A DNA stretch of 64,000 bases, from positions 51,122 to 115,121 of the forward strand of contig NZ_JAKSXV010000060.1 in the NCBI RefSeq assembly GCF_022829345.1, given 5' to 3'. Position 1 is the first letter of the stretch, and every line of letters begins with the position of its first letter. The notes under the pieces were generated by a model that was not told where the DNA came from, made no database searches, and was given only the letters and a program-made list of their open reading frames with translations. Both the position numbers and the translations under genes were made by a program. Source of the stretch: Methylobacterium sp. J-090 (GTDB lineage Bacteria; Pseudomonadota; Alphaproteobacteria; Rhizobiales; Beijerinckiaceae). This document shows positions 36,042 to 44,709 of this stretch, in pieces.

Positions 36042-37948
36042 GCCGTCTCCTCTAGGGTGGCGCCCGGGGCGATCTCGCTCGTCCCCCGGGCCAGGATGGT
36101 TTCGAGGGCCGCGATCCCGTCGGCCTCGGCCGCCGGCTTGTCCCAGCGGATGCGGTGGACCCGGGGGAAGCGCAGGGCCACGCCGGACTTGTGCCGGGTC
36201 GAGCGCTGCACGCCCTCGAAGGCGATCTCCAGCACGAGGCCTTCCTCCAGGCCGTACGCGACCTCGCGCACGGGGCCGAAGCGCTTGGTGGTGTGGTTGC
36301 GGACGTAGCGGTCGAGCTTGGCCAGTTCCGCGTCGGTGAAGCCGTGATAGGCCTTGCCCACGGGCACGAGTTCCAGGCTGCCGTCCTCGCGGGGGCGCCA
36401 GACCCCGAACGTATAGTCCGAGTAGAACGACGAGCGCTTCCCGTGGCCGCGCTGGGCGTACATCATCACGGCATCGACGAGGTGGGGTTCGCGCTTCCAC
36501 TTCCACCACGGCCCCTTGGGGCGGCCGGGCAGATACGCGCTGTCGCGCGCCTTCAGCATCACGCCCTCGATGGCGTCGGCATCCTCCCCGGCCCCCACGG
36601 CGGCCGGGTCGGCGCGGGCCTCGGCCAGATCCTCCCAGGTCGCGAACGGCACCAGGGGCGACAGGTCGATGCGGGCGTGGTCGAGGGCGGCCACGAAGGT
36701 CTCGAGGCGGGCGCGACGCTCGGCGAAGGGCAGCGGGCGCAAATCCTCGCCTTGCGCCGTGAGGAGGTCGTAGGCCCGGACATGTGCCGGGAATTCGTCC
36801 AGGAGCTTCGGGGTCACCGCCTTGCGGTTGAGGCGCTGCTGCAGGACGTTGAAGCTCTGCACGCGGGCTTCCTTCAGAATCAGCAACTCGCCGTCCAGCG
36901 TGCCCGTGAAGGTGATGGCCTGCGCCAGATCCGGGAAGGCATGGGTGATGTCCTCCCCCGTGCGCGAGTAGACCTTCGCGACCTGGACCCCAGCCTCGTC
37001 GAGGCCGCCCGAGAGCTGGACGCGGATGCCGTCCCACTTCCACTCGCCCGAGAACGCCGCCGGATCGAGTTTTTCGAAGTCCGTCTCCGCGTCGATGGGG
37101 TGCGACAGCATCGGCGGCCGGAACGGGGCGGGGTTGAGGGTGGTCGGACGTTCGGCCCGGCCCTCGACCCAGGCGAACAGGCTCAAGTACGGCGGCACCA
37201 TGCCGTGCCAGACCTCCTCCACCGCGTCGGCCTCGTGGCCGCCGAGCGCCCCTACGGCCGTCTTGGCGAGGCGCGCCGAGACGCCGACGCGCAGGGACCC
37301 GGTGATGAGCTTCAGGAGCGCCCAGCGCCCGGTCTCGTCGAGGGCATCGAGCCAGGCGGCGATGTGCCCCGGCAAGTCGGCCTTCTTCACGGTGGCGAGG
37401 GTTTCGACCACCTCCGAGAGGGTCGGGATGTGGGGAGGCGGGTTGTTGTGGCCGGGGGGGGCAAGCGCCGACCCGCCCCATGCCGAAGGGGTACCCGACG
37501 TGTCGGCGTGAGGCGCGACAGGCTCCCTCTCCTGGAAGGAGAGGGCTGGGGTGAGGTGTGGGACCTCTCCGGAAAACTCACGCACCTCACCCTCTCCCTC
37601 TCCTGGAAGGTGTGGGGACCCGCGATGCCCGCTCGCAACCCGAGAGGCAGGTGCATCGCCCGAAGCCGTGACGTCGGGCGCCGGCCAGATCAGCGCCGTG
37701 GTCTCGGCGAGATCGCCGACGTAGTTGTGCGACAGGGCGAACAGCACCGGATCGACCCGCGCCTCGACGAGCCCCCGGATCATCGCGGGCTTGGCCTCGC
37801 GAAACGTCAGATTGCCGGTCATGGCGGCCAGGGCGAAGCCGCGCTCCGGGTCGGGGGCGCGGGAAAAGTAATCCTGCAGCAGGCGCAGCTTGGCGTTGCG
37901 GCGCGGCTCGTAGGCGAGGCGGTCGAGGAGGTGGGCGAAATCGTTCAC
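36038..37948 (-). CDS. ATP-dependent DNA ligase (ligase-exonuclease cluster type) with in-frame repeat insert
   Basis: A 636-residue DNA ligase. An N-terminal DNA-binding domain (1-90 and 175-270) is followed by the nucleotidyltransferase domain, with catalytic Lys304 in motif I KWDGIR, and LDGEL, LKARDS and WWKWKRE as later motifs. An OB-fold domain comes last (SLELVPVGKAYHGF, LEIAFEGVQ). Residues 91-172 are a Gly/Pro/Glu-rich linker absent from the expected fold; a palindromic DNA repeat encodes residues 113-142. The GTG start overlaps the upstream exonuclease stop by four bases. It belongs to the ligase family found with an MBL-fold exonuclease, a helicase and a phosphoesterase; the last two are not in this window. 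Confidence 0.88.
   Translation of the reverse strand: MNDFAHLLDRLAYEPRRNAKLRLLQDYFSRAPDPERGFALAAMTGNLTFREAKPAMIRGLVEARVDPVLFALSHNYVGDLAETTALIWPAPDVTASGDAPASRVASGHRGSPHLPGEGEGEVREFSGEVPHLTPALSFQEREPVAPHADTSGTPSAWGGSALAPPGHNNPPPHIPTLSEVVETLATVKKADLPGHIAAWLDALDETGRWALLKLITGSLRVGVSARLAKTAVGALGGHEADAVEEVWHGMVPPYLSLFAWVEGRAERPTTLNPAPFRPPMLSHPIDAETDFEKLDPAAFSGEWKWDGIRVQLSGGLDEAGVQVAKVYSRTGEDITHAFPDLAQAITFTGTLDGELLILKEARVQSFNVLQQRLNRKAVTPKLLDEFPAHVRAYDLLTAQGEDLRPLPFAERRARLETFVAALDHARIDLSPLVPFATWEDLAEARADPAAVGAGEDADAIEGVMLKARDSAYLPGRPKGPWWKWKREPHLVDAVMMYAQRGHGKRSSFYSDYTFGVWRPREDGSLELVPVGKAYHGFTDAELAKLDRYVRNHTTKRFGPVREVAYGLEEGLVLEIAFEGVQRSTRHKSGVALRFPRVHRIRWDKPAAEADGIAALETILARGTSEIAPGATLEETA
37525..37610. 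repeat. REP-like palindromic element inside the DNA ligase gene
   Basis: Two copies of CCCTCTCCTGGAAGG (37525-37539 and 37596-37610) flank a perfect inverted repeat GGTGAGGTG/CACCTCACC (37550-37558, 37583-37591). The first copy also closes its own hairpin CCCTCTCC-TGGAA-GGAGAGGG (37525-37545). This shape is typical of intergenic palindromic repeats of Alphaproteobacteria, but here it is read through in frame. Confidence 0.75.
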
Positions 37949-38985
37949 GCGGCGACCTCCGCGACGCCCGGCTCGGCCTCGCCGTCGTCGCCGTAGCCCA
38001 GCAGGTGCAGGGGCTTGGCCTTGATCCCTTGGGTCCCGCACCAGTGCACCAGGGCGTCCTCCTGCCCATGGGTGACCCAGACCTCGCCGGCCCCGGTCTC
38101 CCGGATGGTGCGGCAGAGGTCGGGCCAGTCGGAATGGTCGGAGATGCACAGGGGCAGTTCGGCCCCCTTCTGGCGGGCCCGCGCCCGCACCCGCATCCAG
38201 CCGGAGGCGAAGGAGGCGACGGGATCGGGGAATTTGCGCGACCACACGTCCTGGATCGCGGAGGGCGGGCACAGCACGATGGCGCCGTGGAGTTGTCCGC
38301 GCTCGGCCGCCACCACCTTCGGGGTGTCACCCAGGGGAATACCCTCCTGCTTGTACAACTCCGTCAGCTTCTCCATGGCGCCGTGGAGGTAGATCGGCCG
38401 GTCGTAGCCGGCCTCCCGCAGGAGGGCCATCACCCGCTGGGCCTTGCCGAGGGCGTAGGCGCCGACGATGTGGGCGCGCTCGGGAAACAGCGCCACGGAA
38501 TCGAGGAGTTTCTGGACCTCGTCCCGGGTGTCCGGCATCCGGAACACCGGCAGGCCGAACGTCGCCTCGGTGATGAACACGTCGCAGGGCATGACCTCGA
38601 ACGGCAGGCAGGTCGGATCGGGCGCGCGCTTGTAGTCGCCCGAGACCACGACGCGCACGCCCCGCGCCTGGATCGCGATCTGGGCCGAGCCGAGGACATG
38701 CCCGGCGGGGGCGAAGCGGACGGTGACGTCGCCGACGCGGATCTCTTCGCCGAGCTCGGCTTCCTGCCGGCTCTCGCAAAAATCCTCGCCGTAGCGCACG
38801 GCCATGATCCGCAGGGTCTGGCCCGTGGCCATCACCCGCCCGTGGCCGGCGCGGGCGTGGTCGGCATGGCCGTGGGTGATCAGGGCCCGGGGCACGGGCC
38901 AGGTCGGATCGACGTGGAAGTCGCCGAGGGGGCAGTACAGGCCCTCGCGGGTCAGGGTGAGGAGATCGCTGGCGCTGAAGGTCAT
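37945..38985 (-). CDS. DNA ligase-associated MBL-fold exonuclease
   Basis: A 346-residue metallo-beta-lactamase/beta-CASP-type nuclease. The metal site THGHADH (37-43) is intact; GHVLGSAQI, VSGDYKRAPDPT and the late SDHSDWPDL and THGQEDALV segments complete the active site. It would process DNA ends before sealing by the ligase encoded immediately downstream, with which it overlaps by four bases. ATG 38985 gives the family start. The cytoplasmic pair probably forms a minor DNA-repair pathway. Confidence 0.9.
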   Translation of the reverse strand: MTFSASDLLTLTREGLYCPLGDFHVDPTWPVPRALITHGHADHARAGHGRVMATGQTLRIMAVRYGEDFCESRQEAELGEEIRVGDVTVRFAPAGHVLGSAQIAIQARGVRVVVSGDYKRAPDPTCLPFEVMPCDVFITEATFGLPVFRMPDTRDEVQKLLDSVALFPERAHIVGAYALGKAQRVMALLREAGYDRPIYLHGAMEKLTELYKQEGIPLGDTPKVVAAERGQLHGAIVLCPPSAIQDVWSRKFPDPVASFASGWMRVRARARQKGAELPLCISDHSDWPDLCRTIRETGAGEVWVTHGQEDALVHWCGTQGIKAKPLHLLGYGDDGEAEPGVAEVAA

Positions 38986-39040
38986 CGGCGCGGCATATAG
39001 GGCGCCCGATCCCCGAGCGAAGCGGACTCCCTCACCCAGC

Positions 39041-40018
39041 ATGTCGCGCCCCTCCGGTTCCGGCGAGTTCCTCGCCGACAGACGCTACGCCTACGCGGAA
39101 GGGTGCCTCGCCGAGGGCGACGCGCTGGGTGCCGCCGAGATGGCCGAGCAGACCCTCGAGATCGCGCCCCGCTACGCCCCGGCCTGGTTTCTGCTAGGCC
39201 GGGCGCGGGAGGCGCACTACGTCACCCATGGCGACTTGCGGGACCATCACGCGGCGCTGCGCGCCTACGCGGCGGCCCTCGACCTCGACCCCGACGACAC
39301 CCAGGGCGCCCGGCTGGCGCTGGCGCAGATCGGCGCTGGCGGCGGCGACGTCCTGGGGGCGATCTCGCCGGCCTATATCCGCGCCCTGTTCGACGCCTAT
39401 GCGTCCCGGTTCGAGCGCCACCTCGTCGACGATCTCGCCTACCGCGCGCCGGAGCTCATGGTGGCGGCCCTCGACGCCCTGCCGGATGCGCCGGCGGCCT
39501 ATGAGTCCGTGCTCGACCTCGGCTGCGGCACCGGACTCATGGGCGCCGCCCTGGGCGACCGGGCGCGGCACCTCACCGGCATCGACCTCTCGCCCCTCAT
39601 GCTGGCGCAGGCCGCGCGGGGGAAACGCTACGCCCGCCTCGTCGAGGGCGACCTCGTCGCCGGCCTCGCCGCGGCGGAAGAGGCGGGGACCGACCTCGTC
39701 ACCGCCGCCGACGTGATGATCTATGTCGGCGCGCTCACGGGCCTTCTCGCCGGCGCCGCGCGGGTCCTGCGGCCGAACGGGCGCCTCGCCTTCAGCGTGC
39801 AGTCGCATGCGGGCGACGGCCTCATCCTCGGGGCCGACGCCCGCTACGCCCACGGTGACGCCCTGGTCCGCGATGCCGTGACCCAGGCCGGCCTCATCCT
39901 CGATTGCCTCGATCCGGCGGCCATCCGCCGGGAGCGCGGTCTGCCCGTGTCCGGGCGCATCGTCGTCGCGCGCCGGCCCGGGTCACGGGAAAGTCAGCAG
40001 ATCATCCCGCTCCGGTAA
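39041..40018 (+). CDS. TPR-containing SAM-dependent methyltransferase
   Basis: A 325-residue protein. Two or three TPR-like helical repeats (about 15-95: AAEMAEQTLEIAPRYAPAW, LRAYAAALDLDPDD) precede a class I methyltransferase domain. SAM motif I VLDLGCGTGLMG lies near 165-176, then GIDLSPLMLAQA and a VLRPNGRLAFSV strand. The substrate is unknown; proteins of this plan in related bacteria act on small molecules or proteins. It is divergent from the exonuclease gene with 55 bases between starts. Confidence 0.85.
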   Translation: MSRPSGSGEFLADRRYAYAEGCLAEGDALGAAEMAEQTLEIAPRYAPAWFLLGRAREAHYVTHGDLRDHHAALRAYAAALDLDPDDTQGARLALAQIGAGGGDVLGAISPAYIRALFDAYASRFERHLVDDLAYRAPELMVAALDALPDAPAAYESVLDLGCGTGLMGAALGDRARHLTGIDLSPLMLAQAARGKRYARLVEGDLVAGLAAAEEAGTDLVTAADVMIYVGALTGLLAGAARVLRPNGRLAFSVQSHAGDGLILGADARYAHGDALVRDAVTQAGLILDCLDPAAIRRERGLPVSGRIVVARRPGSRESQQIIPLR

Positions 40019-40148
40019 GCCGGAACGGTGGACAGGTGCCGCGCGGCACGCCATGGGCGGATTCAGCGACGCTCATGAACCCCTTCGCGCGCTTGGGCGC
40101 GTAAGGGTTCCGGCATCCCCCCCACCGCAGCCGTTCTTGGGAGATTCA

Positions 40149-40886
40149 ATGGCAGACCCGCAGAGCAAGGCGTTTCCCGCCAGTGCGCGGACACGCATCC
40201 CGTTCGCCCTCGCCCTGTCGGCCGTGGCGGGCTGTGCCGATTCCATCGGCTTCCTCGAATTCTCGCAGCTGTTCATGTCGTTCATGAGCGGAAACACGAC
40301 GCGGTTCGGCGTCTCGGTGAGCCGGTTCGACTGGGAGAGCACCTCGCGCGTCGCCTCCGTCATCATCCTGTTCTGCTTCGGCGCCTTCGCGGGCACGCTC
40401 ATCGCCGCCTGGGTCGGGCGCTGGCGCCTGTCCGTGCTGCTGCTGCTCCAGGCGGTCCTGCTCACCGTCGGGCTCATCGTGCCGCACGGCACCTTCGCGT
40501 TCCCGCTCCACGCCTACCCCATCGTCATCGCGCTCGGCCTCCAGAACGCGACCCTGCAGGACGAGGGCGGCCGCAGCCTGGCGCTCACCTACGTCACCGG
40601 CGCCGTGGTGCGGTTCGGGACCGGGCTCGCCAACCTGCTCCTGGGCGTCGTCGCGCCGTCGTTCTGGATTCAGGCACCCCTGTGGGCGGCGCTGAGCACC
40701 GGCGCGGTCATCGGCGGCGTGCTGCAACTCCACTACGGCGAGGACGCGTTCCTGTTTCCGGCGGCCCTCGCGGCGCTGCTCGCGGTCATCGCCCTGGTGC
40801 TCACCATCGCCAAGCCCGGCAGCGCCTATGTCAGCGGCGAGGTCGAGCATCATCCGCCGGACGGCACCGCCGCCCCGACGTCCTGA
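40149..40886 (+). CDS. DUF1275 (YoaK-like) inner-membrane protein
   Basis: A 245-residue protein with six predicted membrane segments. The family signatures are AGCADSIGFLEF, FMSGNTTRFG and LALTYVTGAVVRFG. The function of the family is not known. ATG 40149 is preceded by GGGAGA. The 130-base leader holds an imperfect hairpin around 40078-40105 (AACCCC...AGGGTT). A strong terminator follows the gene. Confidence 0.88.
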   Translation: MADPQSKAFPASARTRIPFALALSAVAGCADSIGFLEFSQLFMSFMSGNTTRFGVSVSRFDWESTSRVASVIILFCFGAFAGTLIAAWVGRWRLSVLLLLQAVLLTVGLIVPHGTFAFPLHAYPIVIALGLQNATLQDEGGRSLALTYVTGAVVRFGTGLANLLLGVVAPSFWIQAPLWAALSTGAVIGGVLQLHYGEDAFLFPAALAALLAVIALVLTIAKPGSAYVSGEVEHHPPDGTAAPTS

Positions 40887-40891
40887 GGCGG

Positions 40892-40933
40892 GCCTGCGCG
40901 GGGATCACGCGTCGCCGCGATCCCCGCGCAGGC
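40892..40933. terminator. Two-way terminator between the DUF1275 and arfB genes
   Basis: A perfect 15-bp stem (40892-40906 with 40919-40933) with a 12-base loop lies at the convergent junction. Its right side overlaps the last codons of arfB. Confidence 0.7.
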
Positions 40934-41327
40934 GCTTGGTGTCGGAGCGCTTCGACTTGTCCTCGAGGCGGCGCTTCTTCGAGGCCAGCGTCGGGCGGGT
41001 GGCCCGGCGCGGGGTCGGCGGCACGGCGGCCTCCGCCACCAGGGCGGCGAGGCGCTCGCGGGCATCGGCCCGGTTGCGGTCCTGGGTCCGGTGCTGCTGG
41101 GCCGAGATGACGATGATCCCGTCGAGGGTCAGGCGCCGGCCGGCGAGGCGCATGAGCCGCACCGCCACGGCGTTGGGCAGGGACGGCGAGCGCCGCGCGT
41201 CGAAGCGCAGCTGCACGGCCGTGGAGAGCTTGTTGACGTTCTGCCCACCCGGACCCGAGGCGCGCACGAAGGTCTCGTCGAGCTCCGCCTCGTCGATGGC
41301 GATCTGGGGCGTGCACTGAAGCGCCAC
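40905..41327 (-). CDS. arfB: Alternative ribosome-rescue factor ArfB
   Basis: A 140-residue peptidyl-tRNA hydrolase of the release-factor class. The catalytic GGQ is at residues 27-29 (RASGPGGQNVNK). The C-terminal tail from residue 108 is very basic (SKKRRLEDKSKRSDTKR) and would enter the empty mRNA channel of stalled ribosomes, as in E. coli ArfB/YaeJ. The length fits the family. It frees ribosomes stuck on mRNAs without a stop codon. Confidence 0.94.
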   Translation of the reverse strand: MALQCTPQIAIDEAELDETFVRASGPGGQNVNKLSTAVQLRFDARRSPSLPNAVAVRLMRLAGRRLTLDGIIVISAQQHRTQDRNRADARERLAALVAEAAVPPTPRRATRPTLASKKRRLEDKSKRSDTKRLRGDRGDA

Positions 41328-41351
41328 GGGATCTCGCTCCGGCGTTGAGAA

Positions 41352-41627
41352 TCAGGCGGCTTCGGACGGCGTCCGGGCGCGGACCGCCAGGGCGTGCAGG
41401 CCGCGCTTGAACGCCGGATCGAGGGCGCCGTTGACGATGCGGTGGCGCTCGACCCGGCTCTTGCCGTCGAAGGCCGCCGACACGACCTCGACCCGGAAAT
41501 GCGTCTCGCCCTCGGGCCGCGCCCCGGAATGGCCGGCATGCAGGTGCGATTCGTCGATCACGTCGAGATGCGTCGGCGCGAGGTGCGTCCGCAGGGTCTC
41601 GTCGATCCAGTCTCTCATGGTCGTCAT
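41352..41627 (-). CDS. BolA-family protein
   Basis: A 91-residue BolA/YrbA-like protein: LHAGHSGARPEGETHFRVEVV, a long stretch cited here in part (HAGH, THFRV), SRVERHRIVN and GLHALAVRAR. The conserved His of HAGH and that near the C-terminus can share an Fe-S cluster with a monothiol glutaredoxin. Its likely role is in iron-sulfur handling and stress response. An internal ATG at 41618 could also serve as start. It lies just upstream of arfB on the same strand. Confidence 0.92.
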   Translation of the reverse strand: MTTMRDWIDETLRTHLAPTHLDVIDESHLHAGHSGARPEGETHFRVEVVSAAFDGKSRVERHRIVNGALDPAFKRGLHALAVRARTPSEAA

Positions 41628-41798
41628 CGTGCGATTTCCTCCGGCCTGATCCGTGATTCCGTTCGGGACGCGCTTGCCGTTCGCGGCCTGCTCGTCCGGG
41701 CGTCGCGGGCGCCGCCGCCGTCAACCCCCGATGGCGGCATGCGGCATCAGGCCCGGCGCTCTTGTGTCTGCGACCCGCCCTCTCATAATCGCCCCATC

Positions 41799-42449
41799 AT
41801 GGATCTCAACTCGCCCCTGTTCGACAGCATCCGCATCAAGCCCACCTGCGACGAGCCCAAGAAGGGGTCGGCGAAGGGGTCGGCGCAGGCATCGGCGCAG
41901 GGCTGCGACACGCCCGGCTGCAAGAACCCCGGCCTCTACCGCGCCCCCAAGGGCCGCAAGGCGGAAGGGCAGTACTGGCGCTTCTGCATGGACCACGTGA
42001 AGGCCTACAACGCCACGTACAACTACTTCGACGGCATGAACGACGCCGCCGTGCAGGCCTTCCAGAAGGACGCCATCATCGGCCACCGCCCGACCTGGGC
42101 CATGGGCGTGAACCCGGCCACCGCCTCGGGCAAGCCGAAGCCCGAGGCCACCCGCGACTGGGCCTACGTCGATCCCCTCGACATCCTGCGCGCCGAGGGC
42201 GTCGGCGAGACCGCCCGGCGGAAAGCGGCGCCCGAGCCGCGCCGGCCGCGTCATTCCTCGGCCACCCTCAAGGCGCTGGACGTGCTCGGCCTCGACGAGA
42301 ACGCCGATTCGGCAGCGATCAAGGCGCAGTACAAGGTGCTGGTGAAGCGCTTCCACCCCGACGCCAACGGCGGCGACCGCTCGTTCGAGGAGCGCCTGCG
42401 CGACATCATCCGCGCCCACGATGCGCTCCGCGCCGCCGGCCTCTGCTGA
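41799..42449 (+). CDS. J-domain (DnaJ-like) protein
   Basis: A 216-residue protein. The N-terminal part has a cysteine-bearing segment ([16 protein letters not shown] and RFCMDH) suggesting a small metal-binding site. The C-terminal 65 residues are a J domain with the HPD motif near residue 183 ([10 protein letters not shown]). It would stimulate DnaK ATPase on unknown clients. This two-part plan is common in Rhizobiales next to bolA and cobS, as here, where the bolA gene is divergent and cobS lies downstream. Confidence 0.88.
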   Translation: MDLNSPLFDSIRIKPTCDEPKKGSAKGSAQASAQGCDTPGCKNPGLYRAPKGRKAEGQYWRFCMDHVKAYNATYNYFDGMNDAAVQAFQKDAIIGHRPTWAMGVNPATASGKPKPEATRDWAYVDPLDILRAEGVGETARRKAAPEPRRPRHSSATLKALDVLGLDENADSAAIKAQYKVLVKRFHPDANGGDRSFEERLRDIIRAHDALRAAGLC

Positions 42450-42682
42450 GCGCGAAGGCTTGGCGCGGCACGATCCATGCGATCTTTCGGGCTCCGGCAT
42501 GCTTGGTCCGGGGCGGCAATCGGCGTGGGCCGCCCTATATCGTGGCGAACCACCCTTGGCGTCCCCCGGCGCCGTCCCCTAGATGGCGGGGCGAACGCGG
42601 TTCCGCACGGGCCGCGCCCCCTCTCGCCCGACACAGCCCCGCGTGTTCCGGCCCCGCCGGCGCCCGCTCCACGAGGTCCCGT

Positions 42683-43666
42683 ATGCTCTCTGACGTCTCG
42701 CCCGCCTCGCTGCCCGACCGGACCGTCTCCGTGCGCGAGGCCTTCGGCATCGACCTCGACCTCATGGTGCCGGCCTTCACGAAGACCGACGAGCATGTGC
42801 CCGACCTCGACCCGGACTACATCTTCGACCGGGAAACCACCCTGGCGATCCTGGCGGGCTTCGCCCGCAACCGCCGCGTCATGGTCACGGGCTATCACGG
42901 CACCGGCAAGTCGACCCATATCGAGCAGGTCGCCGCGCGCCTGAACTGGCCGTGCATCCGGATCAACCTCGACAGCCACGTCTCGCGCATCGACCTCGTC
43001 GGCAAGGACGCCATCGTCCTGCAGGAGGGCAAGCAGATCACCGCCTTCCAGGACGGCATCCTGCCCTGGGCGCTGCAGAACAACGTCGCCCTGGTGTTCG
43101 ACGAGTACGATGCCGGCCGGCCCGACGTGATGTTCGTGATCCAGCGCGTGCTCGAACTCTCGGGCCGCCTGACCCTGCTCGACCAGAAGCGGGTCATCCG
43201 CCCTCACCCCGCCTTCCGCCTGTTCGCCACCGCCAACACGGTGGGCCTCGGCGACACGTCGGGCCTCTATCACGGCACCCAGCAGATCAATCAGGGCCAG
43301 ATGGACCGCTGGTCCATCGTCACGACCCTGAACTACCTGCCCCACGACCGCGAGGTCGACATCGTGCTGTCGAAGGCCGTGCACTACCAGCGCGACGGCG
43401 GCCGCGAGATCGTCAGCAAGATGGTGCGCGTCGCCGATCTGACCCGCAACGCGTTCATGAACGGCGACCTCTCGACGGTGATGAGCCCGCGCACGGTGAT
43501 CACCTGGGCCGAGAACGCCGACATCTTCCAGGATATCGGCTTCGCCTTCCGGGTGACGTTCCTCAACAAGTGCGACGAGCTCGAGCGCACCCTCGTGGCG
43601 GAATTCTACCAGCGCGCCTTCGGCAAGGACCTGCCCGAGAGCGCCTCGAACGTGGCCCTGAGCTAG
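42683..43666 (+). CDS. cobS: Aerobic cobaltochelatase subunit CobS
   Basis: A 327-residue AAA+ ATPase. Walker [10 protein letters not shown] is at 70-78, Walker B LVFDEYD near 133-139, with sensor ATANTVG near 187. With CobT it forms the ring that powers cobalt insertion by CobN into hydrogenobyrinate diamide, in the aerobic B12 pathway. Unusually, two DUF29 genes stand between it and cobT. The downstream gap is only 23 bases, so all four genes are probably one operon. Confidence 0.96.
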   Translation: MLSDVSPASLPDRTVSVREAFGIDLDLMVPAFTKTDEHVPDLDPDYIFDRETTLAILAGFARNRRVMVTGYHGTGKSTHIEQVAARLNWPCIRINLDSHVSRIDLVGKDAIVLQEGKQITAFQDGILPWALQNNVALVFDEYDAGRPDVMFVIQRVLELSGRLTLLDQKRVIRPHPAFRLFATANTVGLGDTSGLYHGTQQINQGQMDRWSIVTTLNYLPHDREVDIVLSKAVHYQRDGGREIVSKMVRVADLTRNAFMNGDLSTVMSPRTVITWAENADIFQDIGFAFRVTFLNKCDELERTLVAEFYQRAFGKDLPESASNVALS

Positions 43667-43689
43667 GGAATTTTCTGACGGAGGACGCG

Positions 43690-44190
43690 ATGGGCGAGCC
43701 GGCTGTGAAGGGCGAGACCGCGACGATGTCATCCCCGGAACGCGCCACCCACCGCGCGCGCTACGAGGATGATTTCTATTCGTGGCTCGTCGAGCAGGCC
43801 GGCCTTCTGCGGGCGAACCAGCTCGACGACCTCGATCGCGTGCATGTGGCGGAGGAGCTGGAGGGATTGTCGAAGAGCGAATTCGCCAAGCTTCAAAGCG
43901 CCCTCCGGGTCCTGGTGATGCATATGCTGAAGTGGGACCAGCAGGCGGAGCACCGCACGCGAAGCTGGGTCTTCTCGATCCGTGAGCAGCGTCGGCGCTA
44001 CCACACCGTCCTCTTGGACAATCCGGGCCTCAAACCGCGGGTCGACGAGGCCCTGGCACGGGCCTACCCAAGTTCGCGCGACTGGGCGGCGGAGGAAACC
44101 CATCTGCCGCTGGATGAATTTCCGGAGGAATGCCCCTACTCCTGGGACGAACTGCTGGAGAGGCCGTTCGCGGTCGATCCCCCGAAGTGA
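43690..44190 (+). CDS. DUF29-family protein (first of tandem pair)
   Basis: A 166-residue DUF29 protein: YEDDFYSWLVEQAGLLR, DRVHVAEELEGLSKSE and VLVMHMLKWDQQ are family blocks, with SRSW-like TRSWVFSI. It is helical and cytoplasmic, and its function is unknown. It resembles the next gene closely in order and motifs, so the two arose by duplication. It lies between cobS and cobT, and its stop overlaps the next start (TGATG). Confidence 0.88.
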   Translation: MGEPAVKGETATMSSPERATHRARYEDDFYSWLVEQAGLLRANQLDDLDRVHVAEELEGLSKSEFAKLQSALRVLVMHMLKWDQQAEHRTRSWVFSIREQRRRYHTVLLDNPGLKPRVDEALARAYPSSRDWAAEETHLPLDEFPEECPYSWDELLERPFAVDPPK

Positions 44191-44702
44191 TGAGCCAAGC
44201 CATGGCAATCCTCACGTACAAGTCCGGTCAGATGGTCCCCGATCAGGGCGCGGTGCCGCGCGAGCGATCCATGCGTTATACGGACGATCTCTATGGTTGG
44301 GTCGAGGAACAGGTGGCGCTGCTCCGCGCAGGCTCCCTCGACGCGCTCGATCTCAGTAACATCGCCGAGGAACTGAGCGACGTGGGCGCGGAGCAGTACA
44401 ACAAGCTCGAAGGTGCCCTGGAGCTTGTTCTTCTCCACATGCTCAAGTGGGATCACCAGCCCAACAGACGCTCGCGAAGCTGGGCACTCAGCATCGAGGA
44501 GCACCGGCTCCGTGCGGAGAAGCAACTTCGAAAGAACCCGAGTTTGATGTCGCGGCTCGATGAAGCCATCGAAGACGGGTTTCGCTTGGCGCGGCTTCGG
44601 GCGGCACGCGAGATGCGCGTCCCCTCCAAATCCCTGCCGATGTCCTGTCCCTACGACTGGACCGCCATCATGACACGCCCGTTCGCACTAGACGGTGACT
44701 GA
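44190..44702 (+). CDS. DUF29-family protein (second of tandem pair)
   Basis: A 170-residue DUF29 protein parallel to its neighbour: [39 protein letters not shown] and SRSWALSI. The start ATG 44190 overlaps the previous stop (TGATG), which favours translational coupling; ATG 44202 is an alternative. Its stop lies 7 bases before cobT ATG. Function unknown. Its GC content is a little lower than that of cobS and cobT. Confidence 0.88.
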   Translation: MSQAMAILTYKSGQMVPDQGAVPRERSMRYTDDLYGWVEEQVALLRAGSLDALDLSNIAEELSDVGAEQYNKLEGALELVLLHMLKWDHQPNRRSRSWALSIEEHRLRAEKQLRKNPSLMSRLDEAIEDGFRLARLRAAREMRVPSKSLPMSCPYDWTAIMTRPFALDGD

Positions 44703-44709
44703 TTCAAGT

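Noticed and set aside
37525..37610. CRISPR-like repeat
   Set aside because: Only two copies with internal palindromes and no spacers of even length; fits a REP-like element instead.
40078..40110. Hairpin in the leader of the DUF1275 gene as a riboswitch
   Set aside because: Only one imperfect stem; no known riboswitch core was recognised.
42450..42682. Cobalamin riboswitch ahead of cobS
   Set aside because: No B12-box-like sequence or multi-stem fold could be recognised.
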